NCBI RefSeq assembly: GCF_004217285.1
Contig: NZ_SHKS01000010.1
Location: 1-64,000, forward strand
From: Streptomyces sp. BK239
Lineage (GTDB): Bacteria; Actinomycetota; Actinomycetes; Streptomycetales; Streptomycetaceae
Length of the DNA: 64,000 nucleotides
Direction: 5' to 3'
Made by a program: the position numbers and the translations under genes. Below the pieces are notes generated by a model that was not told the DNA's origin, searched no databases, and worked only from the letters and a program-made list of their open reading frames with translations. Position 1 is the first letter of the stretch; each line of letters opens with the position of its first letter. This document shows, one piece after another, positions 8,736 to 17,953 of this stretch.

Positions 8736-9551
8736 GTGGCAGGAGTCGCACGCCGTCGTCTGGACTCGGAGTTGGTGCGCCGGGGGCTCGCGCGGTCGCG
8801 GGAGCACGCCGGCCAGCTGATCGCCGCGGGGCGGGTCACGGTCGGCAAGACCGTCGCGACCAAGCCGGCCACACAGGTCGAGACGGCGGCCGCGATCGTC
8901 GTCGCGACCGACGCCGACGATCCCGACTACGTGTCACGCGGCGGGCACAAACTGGCCGGCGCGCTTGAGGCGTTCATGCCCCGGGGGCTCGTCGTCGAGG
9001 GGCGGCGGGCGCTGGACGCCGGCGCGTCCACCGGCGGTTTCACCGATGTGCTGCTGCGGTCGGGCGCCGCACACGTCGTCGCCGTCGACGTCGGATACGG
9101 ACAACTCGCCTGGTCCCTGCAGAGTGATGAACGCGTCACCGTCAAGGACCGTACGAACGTACGCGAGTTGACGCTCGAAGCGATCGATGGGGAGCCTGTG
9201 GATCTTGTCGTGGGGGACTTGTCCTTCATTCCGCTCGGGCTGGTGCTGCCGGCCCTGGCGCGGTGCACCAAGCCGGACGCCGACCTGGTGATGATGGTCA
9301 AGCCGCAGTTCGAGGTGGGTAAGGAACGACTGGGCAGCGGGGGTGTCGTGCGCAGCCCGCAGCTGCGGGCGGAGGCGGTGCGGGGCGTGGCCGCGAAGGC
9401 GTGGGACCTCGGACTCGGGGCGGAGGGGGTCACCGCCAGTCCGCTGCCCGGGCCGTCGGGCAACGTCGAGTACTTCCTGTGGCTCCGGGCCGGGGCGCCC
9501 GCCCTGGACCCGGCCGATGTCGAGCGTGCAGTGGCGGAGGGGCCGCGTTGA
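8736..9551 (+). CDS. tlyA: TlyA family 16S/23S rRNA (cytidine-2'-O)-methyltransferase
   Basis: A 271-residue protein. Residues 1-60 form an S4 RNA-binding domain (RRRLDSELVRRGLARSREHA); the rest is an FtsJ/RrmJ-like SAM methyltransferase, with ALDAGASTGGFTDVLL as the SAM loop and MMVKPQFEVGK downstream. TlyA 2'-O-methylates rRNA cytidines, and its loss gives capreomycin resistance in mycobacteria. The GTG at 8736 is chosen because it places the S4 domain at the N-terminus and follows GGAG at 8721; a TTG at 8697 overlaps the previous stop and lacks support. Its TTGA end overlaps nadK. Confidence 0.92.
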   Translation: MAGVARRRLDSELVRRGLARSREHAGQLIAAGRVTVGKTVATKPATQVETAAAIVVATDADDPDYVSRGGHKLAGALEAFMPRGLVVEGRRALDAGASTGGFTDVLLRSGAAHVVAVDVGYGQLAWSLQSDERVTVKDRTNVRELTLEAIDGEPVDLVVGDLSFIPLGLVLPALARCTKPDADLVMMVKPQFEVGKERLGSGGVVRSPQLRAEAVRGVAAKAWDLGLGAEGVTASPLPGPSGNVEYFLWLRAGAPALDPADVERAVAEGPR

Positions 9552-10453
9552 CACAGAACCGAGCGCGTACTGTTTTCCTGCTCGCCCACACGGGCCGGCC
9601 CGCGGCGATCCGCAGTGCGGAACTGGTGGTCAAGGGGCTGCTGCGGTCCGGCATCGTGGTGCGCGTCCTCGAGTACGAGGCCGCCGACCTGCCCCTGCCG
9701 AGCGAGGTGGAGCTGGTCTCCGAGGCCACCCCGCAGTGCCTGGAGGGCTGCGAGCTGCTCATCGTCCTCGGCGGCGACGGCACGCTGCTGCGCGGCGCGG
9801 AGTTCGCGCGGGCGTCCGGGGTGCCGATGCTCGGCGTGAACCTGGGCAGCGTCGGCTTCCTGGCCGAGGCCGAGCGCGACGACCTCGACAAGGTCGTCGA
9901 CCGGGTGGTGTCGAAGGCGTACGAGGTCGAGGAGCGGATGACCGTCGACGTCGTCGTGCACCGCAACGGGGACATCGTGCACACCGACTGGGCGCTGAAC
10001 GAGGCGGCGGTGCAGAAGGCCGGCGCGGAGAAGCTGCTCGAGGTCGTGCTGGAGATCGACGGGCGGCCGGTCACCGGCTTCGGATGCGACGGCATCGTCC
10101 TGTCGACGCCGACCGGCTCCACGGCCTACGCGTTCTCGGCGGGCGGGCCGGTGGTGTGGCCCGAGGTCGAGGCGCTGCTGATGGTGCCGATCAGCGCCCA
10201 CGCGCTGTTCGCGAAGCCGCTGGTGACCTCGCCGAACTCGGTGCTCGCGGTCGAGCTGCTGCCGCACATCCCGCCGGGCGTGCTGTGGTGCGACGGACGG
10301 CGTACCTTCGAGCTGCCGCCGGGGGCCCGGGTGGAGGTGCGGCGCGGGTCGGTGCCGGTGCGGCTGGCCCGTCTGCACCACGCGTCGTTCACCGACCGCC
10401 TGGTGGCGAAGTTCGCGCTGCCGGTGGCCGGGTGGCGGGGGGCACGGCACTGA
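9548..10453 (+). CDS. nadK: NAD kinase
   Basis: A 301-residue enzyme that phosphorylates NAD to NADP. It shows LIVLGGDGTLLRGAEFA (the GGDG motif), NLGSVGFLAEAE, and DGIVLSTPTGSTAYAFSAGGP, the conserved nucleotide-binding loop. The TTG start at 9548 overlaps the tlyA stop by four bases and follows GGAGGGG at 9536-9542, giving the standard N-terminus beginning TQNRARTVFLLAHTGR. It is part of the tlyA-nadK-recN operon common in actinobacteria. Confidence 0.95.
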   Translation: MTQNRARTVFLLAHTGRPAAIRSAELVVKGLLRSGIVVRVLEYEAADLPLPSEVELVSEATPQCLEGCELLIVLGGDGTLLRGAEFARASGVPMLGVNLGSVGFLAEAERDDLDKVVDRVVSKAYEVEERMTVDVVVHRNGDIVHTDWALNEAAVQKAGAEKLLEVVLEIDGRPVTGFGCDGIVLSTPTGSTAYAFSAGGPVVWPEVEALLMVPISAHALFAKPLVTSPNSVLAVELLPHIPPGVLWCDGRRTFELPPGARVEVRRGSVPVRLARLHHASFTDRLVAKFALPVAGWRGARH

Positions 10454-10541
10454 GCGGTTCGCGGGCCGTGCGCTGAACTCCACTCACCCGGGTGACAGGG
10501 TGCCTCGCACTCCCCGGCTCCGACCTCGTAAGGTCTTCTCC

Positions 10542-12281
10542 GTGTTGGAGGAGATGCGGATACGGTCACTCGGGGTCATCGACGACGCGGTCGTCGAGCT
10601 GTCGCCCGGCTTCACCGCCGTCACCGGTGAGACGGGCGCGGGCAAGACCATGGTGGTCACCAGCCTCGGCCTGCTCCTGGGCGGGCGCGCCGACGCCGCG
10701 CTCGTGCGGATCGGCGCCGAGAAGGCGGTCGTGGAGGGGCGGATCGCCGTGCCCGCGGACGCCTCGGTGGTCGTACGGGCCGAGGAGGCCGGGGCCGAGC
10801 TCGACGACGGCGCGCTGCTGATCAGCCGTACCGTCTCCGCCGAGGGGCGCTCACGGGCGCACGTCGGCGGGCGGAGCGTGCCGGTGGGCCTGCTCGCCGA
10901 CCTCGCGGACGAGCTGGTGGCCGTGCACGGGCAGACCGACCAGCAGGGGCTGCTGAAGCTGTCCCGGCAGCGGCAGGCCCTCGACCGGTACGCCGGGGAC
11001 GCGGTGGCCGTGCCGCTCGCCAAGTACACCGAGGCGTACAAGCGGCTGCGGGCCGTGGCCGTCGAGCTGGACGAGATCACCACGCGCGCGCGTGAGCGGG
11101 CCCAGGAGGCCGACATGCTGCGCTTCGGGCTGGAGGAGATCGGCGCCGTGGAGCCGCGTGCCGGGGAGGACGCGGAGCTGGCGGAGGAGGCGGAGCGGCT
11201 CGGGCACGCGGAGGCGCTGTCCTCGGCGGCGACGGCCGCGCACGCCGCGCTGGCCGGGAATCCCGAGGACCCGGAGGGCATCGACGCCGCCACGCTCGTC
11301 GCGGGCGCGGCGCGGGCCCTGGAGGCGGTGCGGGCGCACGATCCGGCGCTGGCCGCGCTCGCGGACCGGATCGGTGAGCTGGGCATCCTGCTCGGCGACG
11401 TGGCCGGCGAGCTGGCCGGGTACGCCGACGATCTCGACGCCGACCCGCTGCGGCTCGCGGCGGTCGAGGAGCGGCGGGCCGCTCTCACGGCGCTGACCCG
11501 CAAGTACGGCCATCCCGGCGAGGGCGTCGACGCGGTGCTGACCTGGGCCGAGCGGGGCGTCGTACGGCTCACCGATCTGGACGGCGACGACGAGCGGATC
11601 GACGAGCTGACCGCGGAGCGGGACGCGCTGCGGGTCGAGTTGGGCGGGCTGGCGCAGGCGTTGACGGACGCGCGGACGGAGGCCGCGGACCGGTTCGCCG
11701 CCGCTGTGACCGCCGAGCTGGCCTCGCTGGCGATGCCGCACGCGCGGGTGTCGTTCGAGATCAGGCAGTCGGAGGACGCGGAGGGCGTGGAGGTCGGCGG
11801 GCGTGCCGTCGCCTACGGGCCGTCCGGCGTCGACGAGGTCGAGCTGCTGCTCGCCCCGCATCCGGGCGCGCCGCCGCGGCCGATCGCCAAGGGCGCGTCC
11901 GGCGGTGAGCTCTCGCGGGTGATGCTGGCGGTGGAGGTCGTGTTCGCGGGCACGGATCCGGTGCCGACGTATCTCTTCGACGAGGTCGACGCGGGCGTGG
12001 GCGGCAAGGCGGCCGTGGAGATCGGGCGGCGGTTGGCGCGGCTCGCGAGGACCGCGCAGGTCGTGGTGGTCACGCATCTGCCGCAGGTCGCGGCTTTCGC
12101 CGACCGGCAGCTGCTGGTGGAGAAGACGAACGACGGGTCGGTGACCCGCTCCGGCGTGAAGGTCCTGGAGGGCGAGGAGCGCATCCGGGAGCTGTCGCGG
12201 ATGCTCGCGGGCCAGGAGGACTCCGAGACGGCCCGGGCGCACGCGGAGGAGCTGCTCGCGACGGCGCGGGCGGACGTGTAG
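10542..12281 (+). CDS. recN: DNA repair protein RecN
   Basis: A 579-residue SMC-like ATPase for double-strand break repair. Walker A is GETGAGKTMVV near residue 30, followed by the QTDQQGLL Q-loop region, two long coiled-coil arms (about residues 150-350), the signature KGASGGELSRVMLA, and Walker B YLFDEVDAGVGGKAA. The GTG at 10542 gives VLEEMRIRSLGV, the normal N-terminus. The ATG at 10554 is immediately preceded by GGAGGAG without spacing, so the GTG is preferred. No clear LexA box is seen upstream. Confidence 0.94.
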   Translation: MLEEMRIRSLGVIDDAVVELSPGFTAVTGETGAGKTMVVTSLGLLLGGRADAALVRIGAEKAVVEGRIAVPADASVVVRAEEAGAELDDGALLISRTVSAEGRSRAHVGGRSVPVGLLADLADELVAVHGQTDQQGLLKLSRQRQALDRYAGDAVAVPLAKYTEAYKRLRAVAVELDEITTRARERAQEADMLRFGLEEIGAVEPRAGEDAELAEEAERLGHAEALSSAATAAHAALAGNPEDPEGIDAATLVAGAARALEAVRAHDPALAALADRIGELGILLGDVAGELAGYADDLDADPLRLAAVEERRAALTALTRKYGHPGEGVDAVLTWAERGVVRLTDLDGDDERIDELTAERDALRVELGGLAQALTDARTEAADRFAAAVTAELASLAMPHARVSFEIRQSEDAEGVEVGGRAVAYGPSGVDEVELLLAPHPGAPPRPIAKGASGGELSRVMLAVEVVFAGTDPVPTYLFDEVDAGVGGKAAVEIGRRLARLARTAQVVVVTHLPQVAAFADRQLLVEKTNDGSVTRSGVKVLEGEERIRELSRMLAGQEDSETARAHAEELLATARADV

Positions 12282-12675
12282 GGGACGACCGGCGGCGCGT
12301 GCGGGGGACGCGCGGACGCGCGAAGGGCGCGGAAGAGGCGCGTATGGGGGCGCGTTCGCGCGCGGGCCGGCGGCGCGAGCGGCCGGACGCGCAGGACACA
12401 CGGTTGGTGAGGGGCGGGACGGAGGTCTACGGGCCGCTGTCCCGCCCTTCGCCCTTCGGTGGGCGACATCGAACGGAACCCCGCCTTCCTTCACTCGTGT
12501 GGGTGACAAGAGGGGCGGTGTTGCCGGGAACGCGGCAGCTCGGCGGCACGGAACACCCGTACGTGCTGGCATCCTTGGCACAGGACGAGAGGAGTTCGAG
12601 CGGTCCACCCCTTCGCCCGGCTCTTCCGTACGTATCTTCGTGACCGTCCGACGCCGACCCAGGAGCTCCGGCCAC
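12282..12675. other. Intergenic region recN to glycosyltransferase
   Basis: About 390 bases without a convincing gene. The first half is extremely CpG rich (many GCGCG runs). At 12492-12508 CACTCGTGTGGGTGACA resembles a similar element just upstream of recN. An AGGAG at 12661 belongs to the next gene. No intrinsic terminator with a T-run is evident after recN. Confidence 0.6.
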
Positions 12676-13797
12676 GTGAGCAGCCACCCACCGCACGGCC
12701 AGTCGCCGCTGCGCACCGTGCAGGTGCTGGGCGGCGGCAACGCGGGCAGCAGCGCCCACGTGCGCTCGCTGGCCGCGGGGCTCGTCGCACGGGGCGTGCG
12801 GGTGACGGTGTGCGCCCCCGCTGAGGCCGACCAGGCCTACGGCTTCACGGACGCCGGCGCCGCACACGTGCACGTGCCGCGCAGCAGCGACCCGGGCGCG
12901 GTGGCGGCGCTGAGGGCGGCCTGCGCGGACGCCGACCTCGTCCACGCGCACGGGCTGCACGCCTCGTTCCGGGCCGTCCTCGCGCTCAGCGGGCGGCGCA
13001 CCCCGCTCGTCGTCACCTGGCACAGCCGGGCCCATGCCGAGGGCGCCCGCGCCCATCTGCTGCGGCTGTTGGAGCGGCGGGTGGCGAAAGCCGCCGCCGT
13101 GGTGCTCGGCACGACCTCCGATCTCGTGGACCGGGCCCGCCGCACGGGCGCGCGGGACGCGCGGCTCGCCGCCGTGGCGCTCGCCGTGTCCCGGCGGGAG
13201 CGGGCCGACCCGGAGCTGCCGGGGCCCAAGGTGCGGGCCGAACTCGGCGCGATCGGACGCCCGTTGCTGGTGGCCGTCGGTTCTCTCGACCGTCACCGCG
13301 GCCATGACGTCCTGCTGGACGCCGCGCGCGCGTGGCGCCGGCTCGATCCGCTGCCGCTGGTCGTCGTCGCGGGGGAGGGGCCGTTGCGGGCGGAGCTCCA
13401 AGGGCGCATCGAAGCCGAGGAGTTGCCCGTGCGGCTCATCGGGCGCCGGGACGACGTGGGCGAACTGCTCGCCGCCGCCGACCTCGCGCTGCTGCCCGGC
13501 GACGGGGAGTCACGCTCGGCCCTGGCCCAGGAGGCCCTGCACGCGCGCGTGCCGCTCGTCGCCGTCTCCACCGGCGGTGTGCGCGCGCTCGTCGGCGACG
13601 CGGCCGAACTCGTCCCGCACGGCGACGCGGACGCTCTCGCCGCCGCCGTCGTACACCTCCTCGCCGACCCCGGCCACTGCGAACGGCTACGCCGCCTGGG
13701 CGCGCTCCAGGCCGCGACCTGGCCCACGGAGGACGAGACCGTCGCCCAAGTCCTCAGTGTCTACGACGAGTTGACTCAACCTCAGCCGATGATCTGA
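12676..13797 (+). CDS. Glycosyltransferase, GT4-like (GT-B fold)
   Basis: A 373-residue protein with the GT-B layout. The N-terminal lobe has VLGGGNAGSSAHVRSLAAGL and DLVHAHGLHASFRAVLAL; the C-terminal lobe has LLVAVGSLDRHRGHDVLLDA and ALLPGDGESRSALAQEALH, which contains the family's EX7E-like nucleotide-sugar site. The GTG at 12676 has AGGAG at 12661-12665. It lies downstream of recN in Streptomyces generally; acceptor and sugar are unknown. Involvement in cell-envelope or exopolysaccharide assembly is only an inference. Confidence 0.87.
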   Translation: MSSHPPHGQSPLRTVQVLGGGNAGSSAHVRSLAAGLVARGVRVTVCAPAEADQAYGFTDAGAAHVHVPRSSDPGAVAALRAACADADLVHAHGLHASFRAVLALSGRRTPLVVTWHSRAHAEGARAHLLRLLERRVAKAAAVVLGTTSDLVDRARRTGARDARLAAVALAVSRRERADPELPGPKVRAELGAIGRPLLVAVGSLDRHRGHDVLLDAARAWRRLDPLPLVVVAGEGPLRAELQGRIEAEELPVRLIGRRDDVGELLAAADLALLPGDGESRSALAQEALHARVPLVAVSTGGVRALVGDAAELVPHGDADALAAAVVHLLADPGHCERLRRLGALQAATWPTEDETVAQVLSVYDELTQPQPMI

Positions 13798-13848
13798 CCG
13801 TGTGTCGCCGGGCCGCCCGCCTCGCCCGCGGAGTGTGCAGGAGGACGC

Positions 13849-15498
13849 TCACGGCACATGGCGGCGGGCCCTGAGGGCCAGGCTCAGAGCCAGAACGGTC
13901 TGCGGGTCGTCCAGGTCGCTGCCCAGCAGTTCGCCGATGCGGGCCAGCCGGTTGTAGAGCGTCTGGCGGTTCAGATGCAGTTCGCGGGCCGTCTCCGCCT
14001 TGCGCCCCGCATGGGCGAGATACGTCTCCAGGGTGGGCAGCAGGGGCGGCTTGGAACGGCGGTCGTGGTCGCGGACCGGGCCGATCGCGCGGTCCACGAA
14101 GGCCGCCAGGTCGCGATGGTCGCGCAGCCGCCACAGCAGCAGGTCGATGTCCAGACGGCGGGCGTCGTACCAGGGACGGTCCGGCAGGCCCTGCGCCGCC
14201 GTCGCCGTCTCCGCCGAGTGCCGCAGCCCCGCCGACGCCGCCGCCCAGCCGCCCGCCACCCCGACGACCACCACCGGCGGCTGGGCCCCCGGCCGCAGGA
14301 TGCCGGCCCGCTCCACCCCGGCCCGCAGCGCCGCCGCCACCCGGTCCGCCACCGCCGGCCGCTCCGACTCCGACCGCAGCCCCAGCAGCAGAGGCACCCG
14401 GCCCTCCACCGGGCGCACGCCCAGCAGCGCCGGCACGCCCACCGACGCCAGCTCCTCCGCGACCGCCCGCGCCAGCACCGCCCAGCCGCCGCCCGGCGAG
14501 AGCGCGTCGCCCAGCCGCATCACCACCGGCAGCAGCGGGCCGGCCCCGGGCCTGAAACCCAGGACGCGCGCCTGCGCCGGCGCGTCCTCCGCCGCGACCC
14601 GCCCCTCGGCGAGATCGGTGAGGAAGTCTCCCCGGCCCCGCGCCGCGAGCTCCTCCTCCTGCCGCGCCTGCATCAGCACGACGGCCAGGATCCCCGCCGC
14701 CCGCTCCGCGGCGATCCGGTGCACCGGAGCGAGCGGGGCGCGCACGGGCAACAGCGCGAGCCGGGCCCGCGCCGAACCCGCCCCCGGGCCAGGACCGCCC
14801 CCGGGGACGTCCACCAGCACCGAACCGGCGGGCGGCGGCACGTCCTTGTGCGGGCCGCGCAAGCCCTCCCAGACCTGGAGCGGATCGGCGCCCTCCGGTC
14901 CGGCTCCGGCGGCGTACAGCAGCCGGCCGTCCGTCGTCTCCAGGAAGACGGGGTTGCCGCTGAAGTCGGCCAGGATGCCCAGCACCTGCGGGATGCCGCC
15001 CCCGCCCAGCAGCGCCTGCGTGCACCGGCGGTGCACCTCCTCCGCCTGCTGGAGCAGGGCGTAGTGGCCGTTGACGATCTCGGTGTGGACCTCCTCCGTG
15101 ACGGTCACGAAGGCCACCTCGCGGTGCAGCTGGACCAGCGGCAGGCCGGTCGTCCGCGCCGTCTCCACCAGGGCCGAGGGCAGGCGGGTGAAGCGCGGGC
15201 CCAGCTCGATCACCAGGGCGGCGATGCCCCGCTCGGCCAGGGTGCGCACGAACGCCCGCTGCTCGGCCGGACGGGTGCCGAGGCCGTAGCCCGTGGTCAG
15301 CAGCAGCTCGCCGCCCTTGAGCAGGGAGGCGATGTGCGGGACCTCGCCCGCGTGCACCCAGCGCACGGTACGCCCGAGCCGCTCGGCGCCGGCCAGGACC
15401 TCCGGCAGCCCGCTGCGCAGACCGGGCAGCTCCAGCGCGCGCCGCACGGTGATGCCGGCGCCCTGGCTGTCGAAACGGTGGTCCGTGGGGCTGTCCAT
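13849..15498 (-). CDS. PucR family transcriptional regulator
   Basis: A 549-residue regulator. Residues about 15-140 are the PucR N-terminal domain (TVRRALELPGLRSGLPEVLAG, then SLLKGGELLLTTGYGLG); the middle is a GGDEF-like sensory region; the C-terminal 60 residues are the HTH_30 domain (LPTLETYLAHAGRKAETARE, NRQTLYNRLARIGELLG). Members control purine catabolism or amino-acid and amine pathways. The ATG at 15498 is preferred over the longer frame because PucR proteins begin shortly before this point. It is the last gene before the HxlR cassette and runs in the same direction as hxlR. Confidence 0.88.
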   Translation of the reverse strand: MDSPTDHRFDSQGAGITVRRALELPGLRSGLPEVLAGAERLGRTVRWVHAGEVPHIASLLKGGELLLTTGYGLGTRPAEQRAFVRTLAERGIAALVIELGPRFTRLPSALVETARTTGLPLVQLHREVAFVTVTEEVHTEIVNGHYALLQQAEEVHRRCTQALLGGGGIPQVLGILADFSGNPVFLETTDGRLLYAAGAGPEGADPLQVWEGLRGPHKDVPPPAGSVLVDVPGGGPGPGAGSARARLALLPVRAPLAPVHRIAAERAAGILAVVLMQARQEEELAARGRGDFLTDLAEGRVAAEDAPAQARVLGFRPGAGPLLPVVMRLGDALSPGGGWAVLARAVAEELASVGVPALLGVRPVEGRVPLLLGLRSESERPAVADRVAAALRAGVERAGILRPGAQPPVVVVGVAGGWAAASAGLRHSAETATAAQGLPDRPWYDARRLDIDLLLWRLRDHRDLAAFVDRAIGPVRDHDRRSKPPLLPTLETYLAHAGRKAETARELHLNRQTLYNRLARIGELLGSDLDDPQTVLALSLALRARRHVP

Positions 15499-15543
15499 GC
15501 AGCGGACGCTACCCCTGGCGACCGGACGGCTCACGCGGGGTGG

Positions 15544-15969
15544 TCAGTCCGCGGAGTCCCCCTCCGGCGTCCCGTCGTCCACGGTGTCCGGATGTGAGAC
15601 GTGGCCGGCGGTCCGGCCGCCGGTGTGGTCCGTCCCTTGCGGGTCGATCGCGGCCGCCCAGTGTTCCGCCCAGCGGGCGAGGGGGTTCAGGGCGTGGCGT
15701 GCCTCCTGTCCCAGCGGGGTGAGCTCGTAGCGGCTGTCCGGCAGTTGGTGGATCACCTGGGCATCCAGCAGTTCGGTCAGGCGCTGCCGCATCACGCTGG
15801 AGGACATGTCGTCGCACCGCTTCTGCAAGGGGCGGAAGCCGAGCGGACCGGCGCGGAGCTCCCACACGATGCGCAGACTCCACCGCCGCCCGAACAGATC
15901 GAGTGCGGCCATGAGGGGGCGGCCGGTGGTCGAGCCGCGAACAGGACTGCCAGGTCTGGGTGTTGCCAT
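15544..15969 (-). CDS. HxlR family transcriptional regulator
   Basis: A 141-residue winged-helix regulator. ALDLFGRRWSLRIVWELRAGPLGFRPL and SSVMRQRLTELLDAQVI are the HxlR HTH signature; ELTPLGQEARHALNPLARWAEHW is the C-terminal dimer helix. The common N-terminal CP motif of redox-sensing HxlR proteins is absent (GRPLMAALD instead). It is divergent from nadC with about 180 bases between starts, so it is the obvious candidate regulator of the nadC-phzF-DUF1330 genes and probably of itself. Confidence 0.87.
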   Translation of the reverse strand: MATPRPGSPVRGSTTGRPLMAALDLFGRRWSLRIVWELRAGPLGFRPLQKRCDDMSSSVMRQRLTELLDAQVIHQLPDSRYELTPLGQEARHALNPLARWAEHWAAAIDPQGTDHTGGRTAGHVSHPDTVDDGTPEGDSAD

Positions 15970-16148
15970 CTCGGGATGTCCAGCTCTCCAGGGTTGATGC
16001 TTCGAATTCCGACACGCTAGCATCGGTGACCGCTTCGGAAATCGAAACGGGGGCGGGACCGGCCGGGAGGACCGGCACATGCGCAAGATGCCCGCCTCGT
16101 CAGCGGTTGCCGCCACCGAGCCGACGTCCACCCAGAGCCGGAGACCAG

Positions 16149-17042
16149 ATGACCACGACCGAGTTCCCCTGGGCGGCGGCACGGGCCGCCGTCGCCGCCG
16201 CCCTGGCCGAGGACGCGTCAGGGAAGGACATCACCACCGAGTGGAGCTTTCCCGAGGACCTGGCGGCCACGGCGGAGATCCGCACCCGGCGAAGCGGCAT
16301 CGCCGCCGGCCTCCCCGTGGTCGCCGAGGTCTTCGCGCAGGTCGACCCCGACGTCAAGGTCGAGCCGGCCGTCGCCGACGGCGCCCGACTGGCCGACGGC
16401 CAGGTCCTGGTGCGCCTGTCCGGTTCGGCGCGCAGCCTGATCACCGGGGAGCGTACGGCGCTCAACTTCCTGCAGCGCATGTGCGGCATCGCCACGCTGA
16501 CCGACCGCTACGTCCAAGCCGTGGCAGGGACCAGGGCGCGCATCCTGGACACGCGCAAGACGGCGCCTGGCCTGCGCGCCCTGGACAAGTACGCGGTCAC
16601 CGCCGGCGGCGGCCACAACCACCGCCCGGACCTCGCGGCGATGGTCCTGCTCAAGGAGAACCACATCGCCGCGGCCGGCGGGGTGACCGCCGCGATCGAG
16701 GCGGTCAAGCGCGGGATGGCGCGCACCGGGTGGACCGTGGAGAGCGACGTCGAGGTGCAGACCGTCACCCAGGCCGTCGAGGCCCTCGACGCCGGAGCCC
16801 GCTGGATCATGCTCGACAACATGCCGGTGGCCGACATCGAGCAGGTCGTGACGGTCCGGGCCGGGCGGGCCGACGCTTCCCGGATCCTGCTGGAGGCCTC
16901 GGGCACCGTCACCCTGGACACGGTTCCCGCCGTCGCCGGGACGGGCGTCGACCTCGTCTCGGTCGGGGCGTTGACGCACAGCGCGCCCGCACTCGACCTG
17001 ACCATGCTGCTGACCACCGGGCCGGCGCCATGCCCGAGGTAG
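16149..17042 (+). CDS. nadC: Quinolinate phosphoribosyltransferase (NadC-like), accessory copy
   Basis: A 297-residue enzyme that would convert quinolinate and PRPP to nicotinate mononucleotide. Active-site motifs are intact: ILDTRKTAPGLR, GGGHNHR, LLKENHI, SDVEVQT and MLDNM. The ATG at 16149 follows CGGAGA; the longer frame back to 15960 would overlap the hxlR promoter. There is no nadA or nadB beside it, unlike the usual NAD operon, so this is probably a second copy recruited to another pathway (inference). It overlaps phzF by 13 bases. Confidence 0.9.
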   Translation: MTTTEFPWAAARAAVAAALAEDASGKDITTEWSFPEDLAATAEIRTRRSGIAAGLPVVAEVFAQVDPDVKVEPAVADGARLADGQVLVRLSGSARSLITGERTALNFLQRMCGIATLTDRYVQAVAGTRARILDTRKTAPGLRALDKYAVTAGGGHNHRPDLAAMVLLKENHIAAAGGVTAAIEAVKRGMARTGWTVESDVEVQTVTQAVEALDAGARWIMLDNMPVADIEQVVTVRAGRADASRILLEASGTVTLDTVPAVAGTGVDLVSVGALTHSAPALDLTMLLTTGPAPCPR

Positions 17043-17887
17043 CGGTCGTCGACGCGTGTCAGCGAGACGGCGCGGGGGGCAGCCCGACCGCCGTTCTGGA
17101 TGACGCGCCGTTCACCGACGAGGAGCGACGCCGCATTCCCGCGGGGTTGGGGACATCGCACGCCGTCTTCCTCCGCGCGACCGGGATCGAACGTCGCCGG
17201 CCCGCGTACACACTGCGGTTCTTCACCGCCCGGGACGAACTGCCCGCCTGCGGCCACGGCACCGTCGCCGCCCTCGCCGTGCTCGCCGAACGGGAAGGAG
17301 GCGACCACGACTACCGCGCCGTCCTGCGTACGGCCCGCCGCAGCTTCGACGGTCGGGCAAGCCGAAACGGCGACGGCCTGACGGCGTCCTTCGACCCGGG
17401 CCCGGTCAGCCTGCGTAGTGCCGGTGGGCCCGAACTGAGGGCAGTCGCAGGCGGCCTCGGACTGACGCAGGACGCGGTCGCCGGCGACGCCTGCGTGGCG
17501 TCGAACGGGCGGCCGAGGCTTCTGCTGCCCATCCGATCCCGCGCCGCACTGGCCGAACTCACGCCGGACTCGATCATGTTGCGCGCGGCCTGCGACCGCT
17601 ACGGTCTGCTGGGCTGCTACGCCTACTCGCCCCCGGACCGACACGGCCGGGCAGCGGCCCGGATGTTCGCCCCGTCGATCGGCGTCCCCGAAGACATCGC
17701 CAACGCCAACAGCACGGCCTGCCTGGCAGCGCGTGCTGCCGGGTTCGGCACACACCGCCTCGCCGTCGACATGGGTGACCACCTCGGCAGCCCGTCCACC
17801 ATCACGGCGACCGTCCACCGCGACCGCACGGGACACCGGATCCGGGTCGGCGGCCGGGCAGCGATCGTGCGCACGGTCATGCGCTGA
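17030..17887 (+). CDS. PhzF family isomerase/epimerase-like protein
   Basis: A 285-residue protein of the PhzF/diaminopimelate epimerase fold. Conserved parts are RFFTARDELPACGHGTVAA (the CGH motif) and RMFAPSIGVPEDIANANSTA, the usual EDPATG region. At the place where PhzF enzymes carry S-E-T-x-F with the catalytic Glu, this protein reads TSHAVF, so the Glu is replaced by His. The ATG at 17030 lies inside the end of nadC, indicating tight coupling. Possible roles are isomerisation of a pyridine or anthranilate-type acid, but the missing Glu makes the chemistry uncertain. Confidence 0.82.
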   Translation: MPEVAVVDACQRDGAGGSPTAVLDDAPFTDEERRRIPAGLGTSHAVFLRATGIERRRPAYTLRFFTARDELPACGHGTVAALAVLAEREGGDHDYRAVLRTARRSFDGRASRNGDGLTASFDPGPVSLRSAGGPELRAVAGGLGLTQDAVAGDACVASNGRPRLLLPIRSRAALAELTPDSIMLRAACDRYGLLGCYAYSPPDRHGRAAARMFAPSIGVPEDIANANSTACLAARAAGFGTHRLAVDMGDHLGSPSTITATVHRDRTGHRIRVGGRAAIVRTVMR

Positions 17888-17953
17888 CCCATGGCGCGCC
17901 GGCTGTGGATCCGAGCATGCTTCTGATCATCGATTCCGAACACGGGAGGCACC

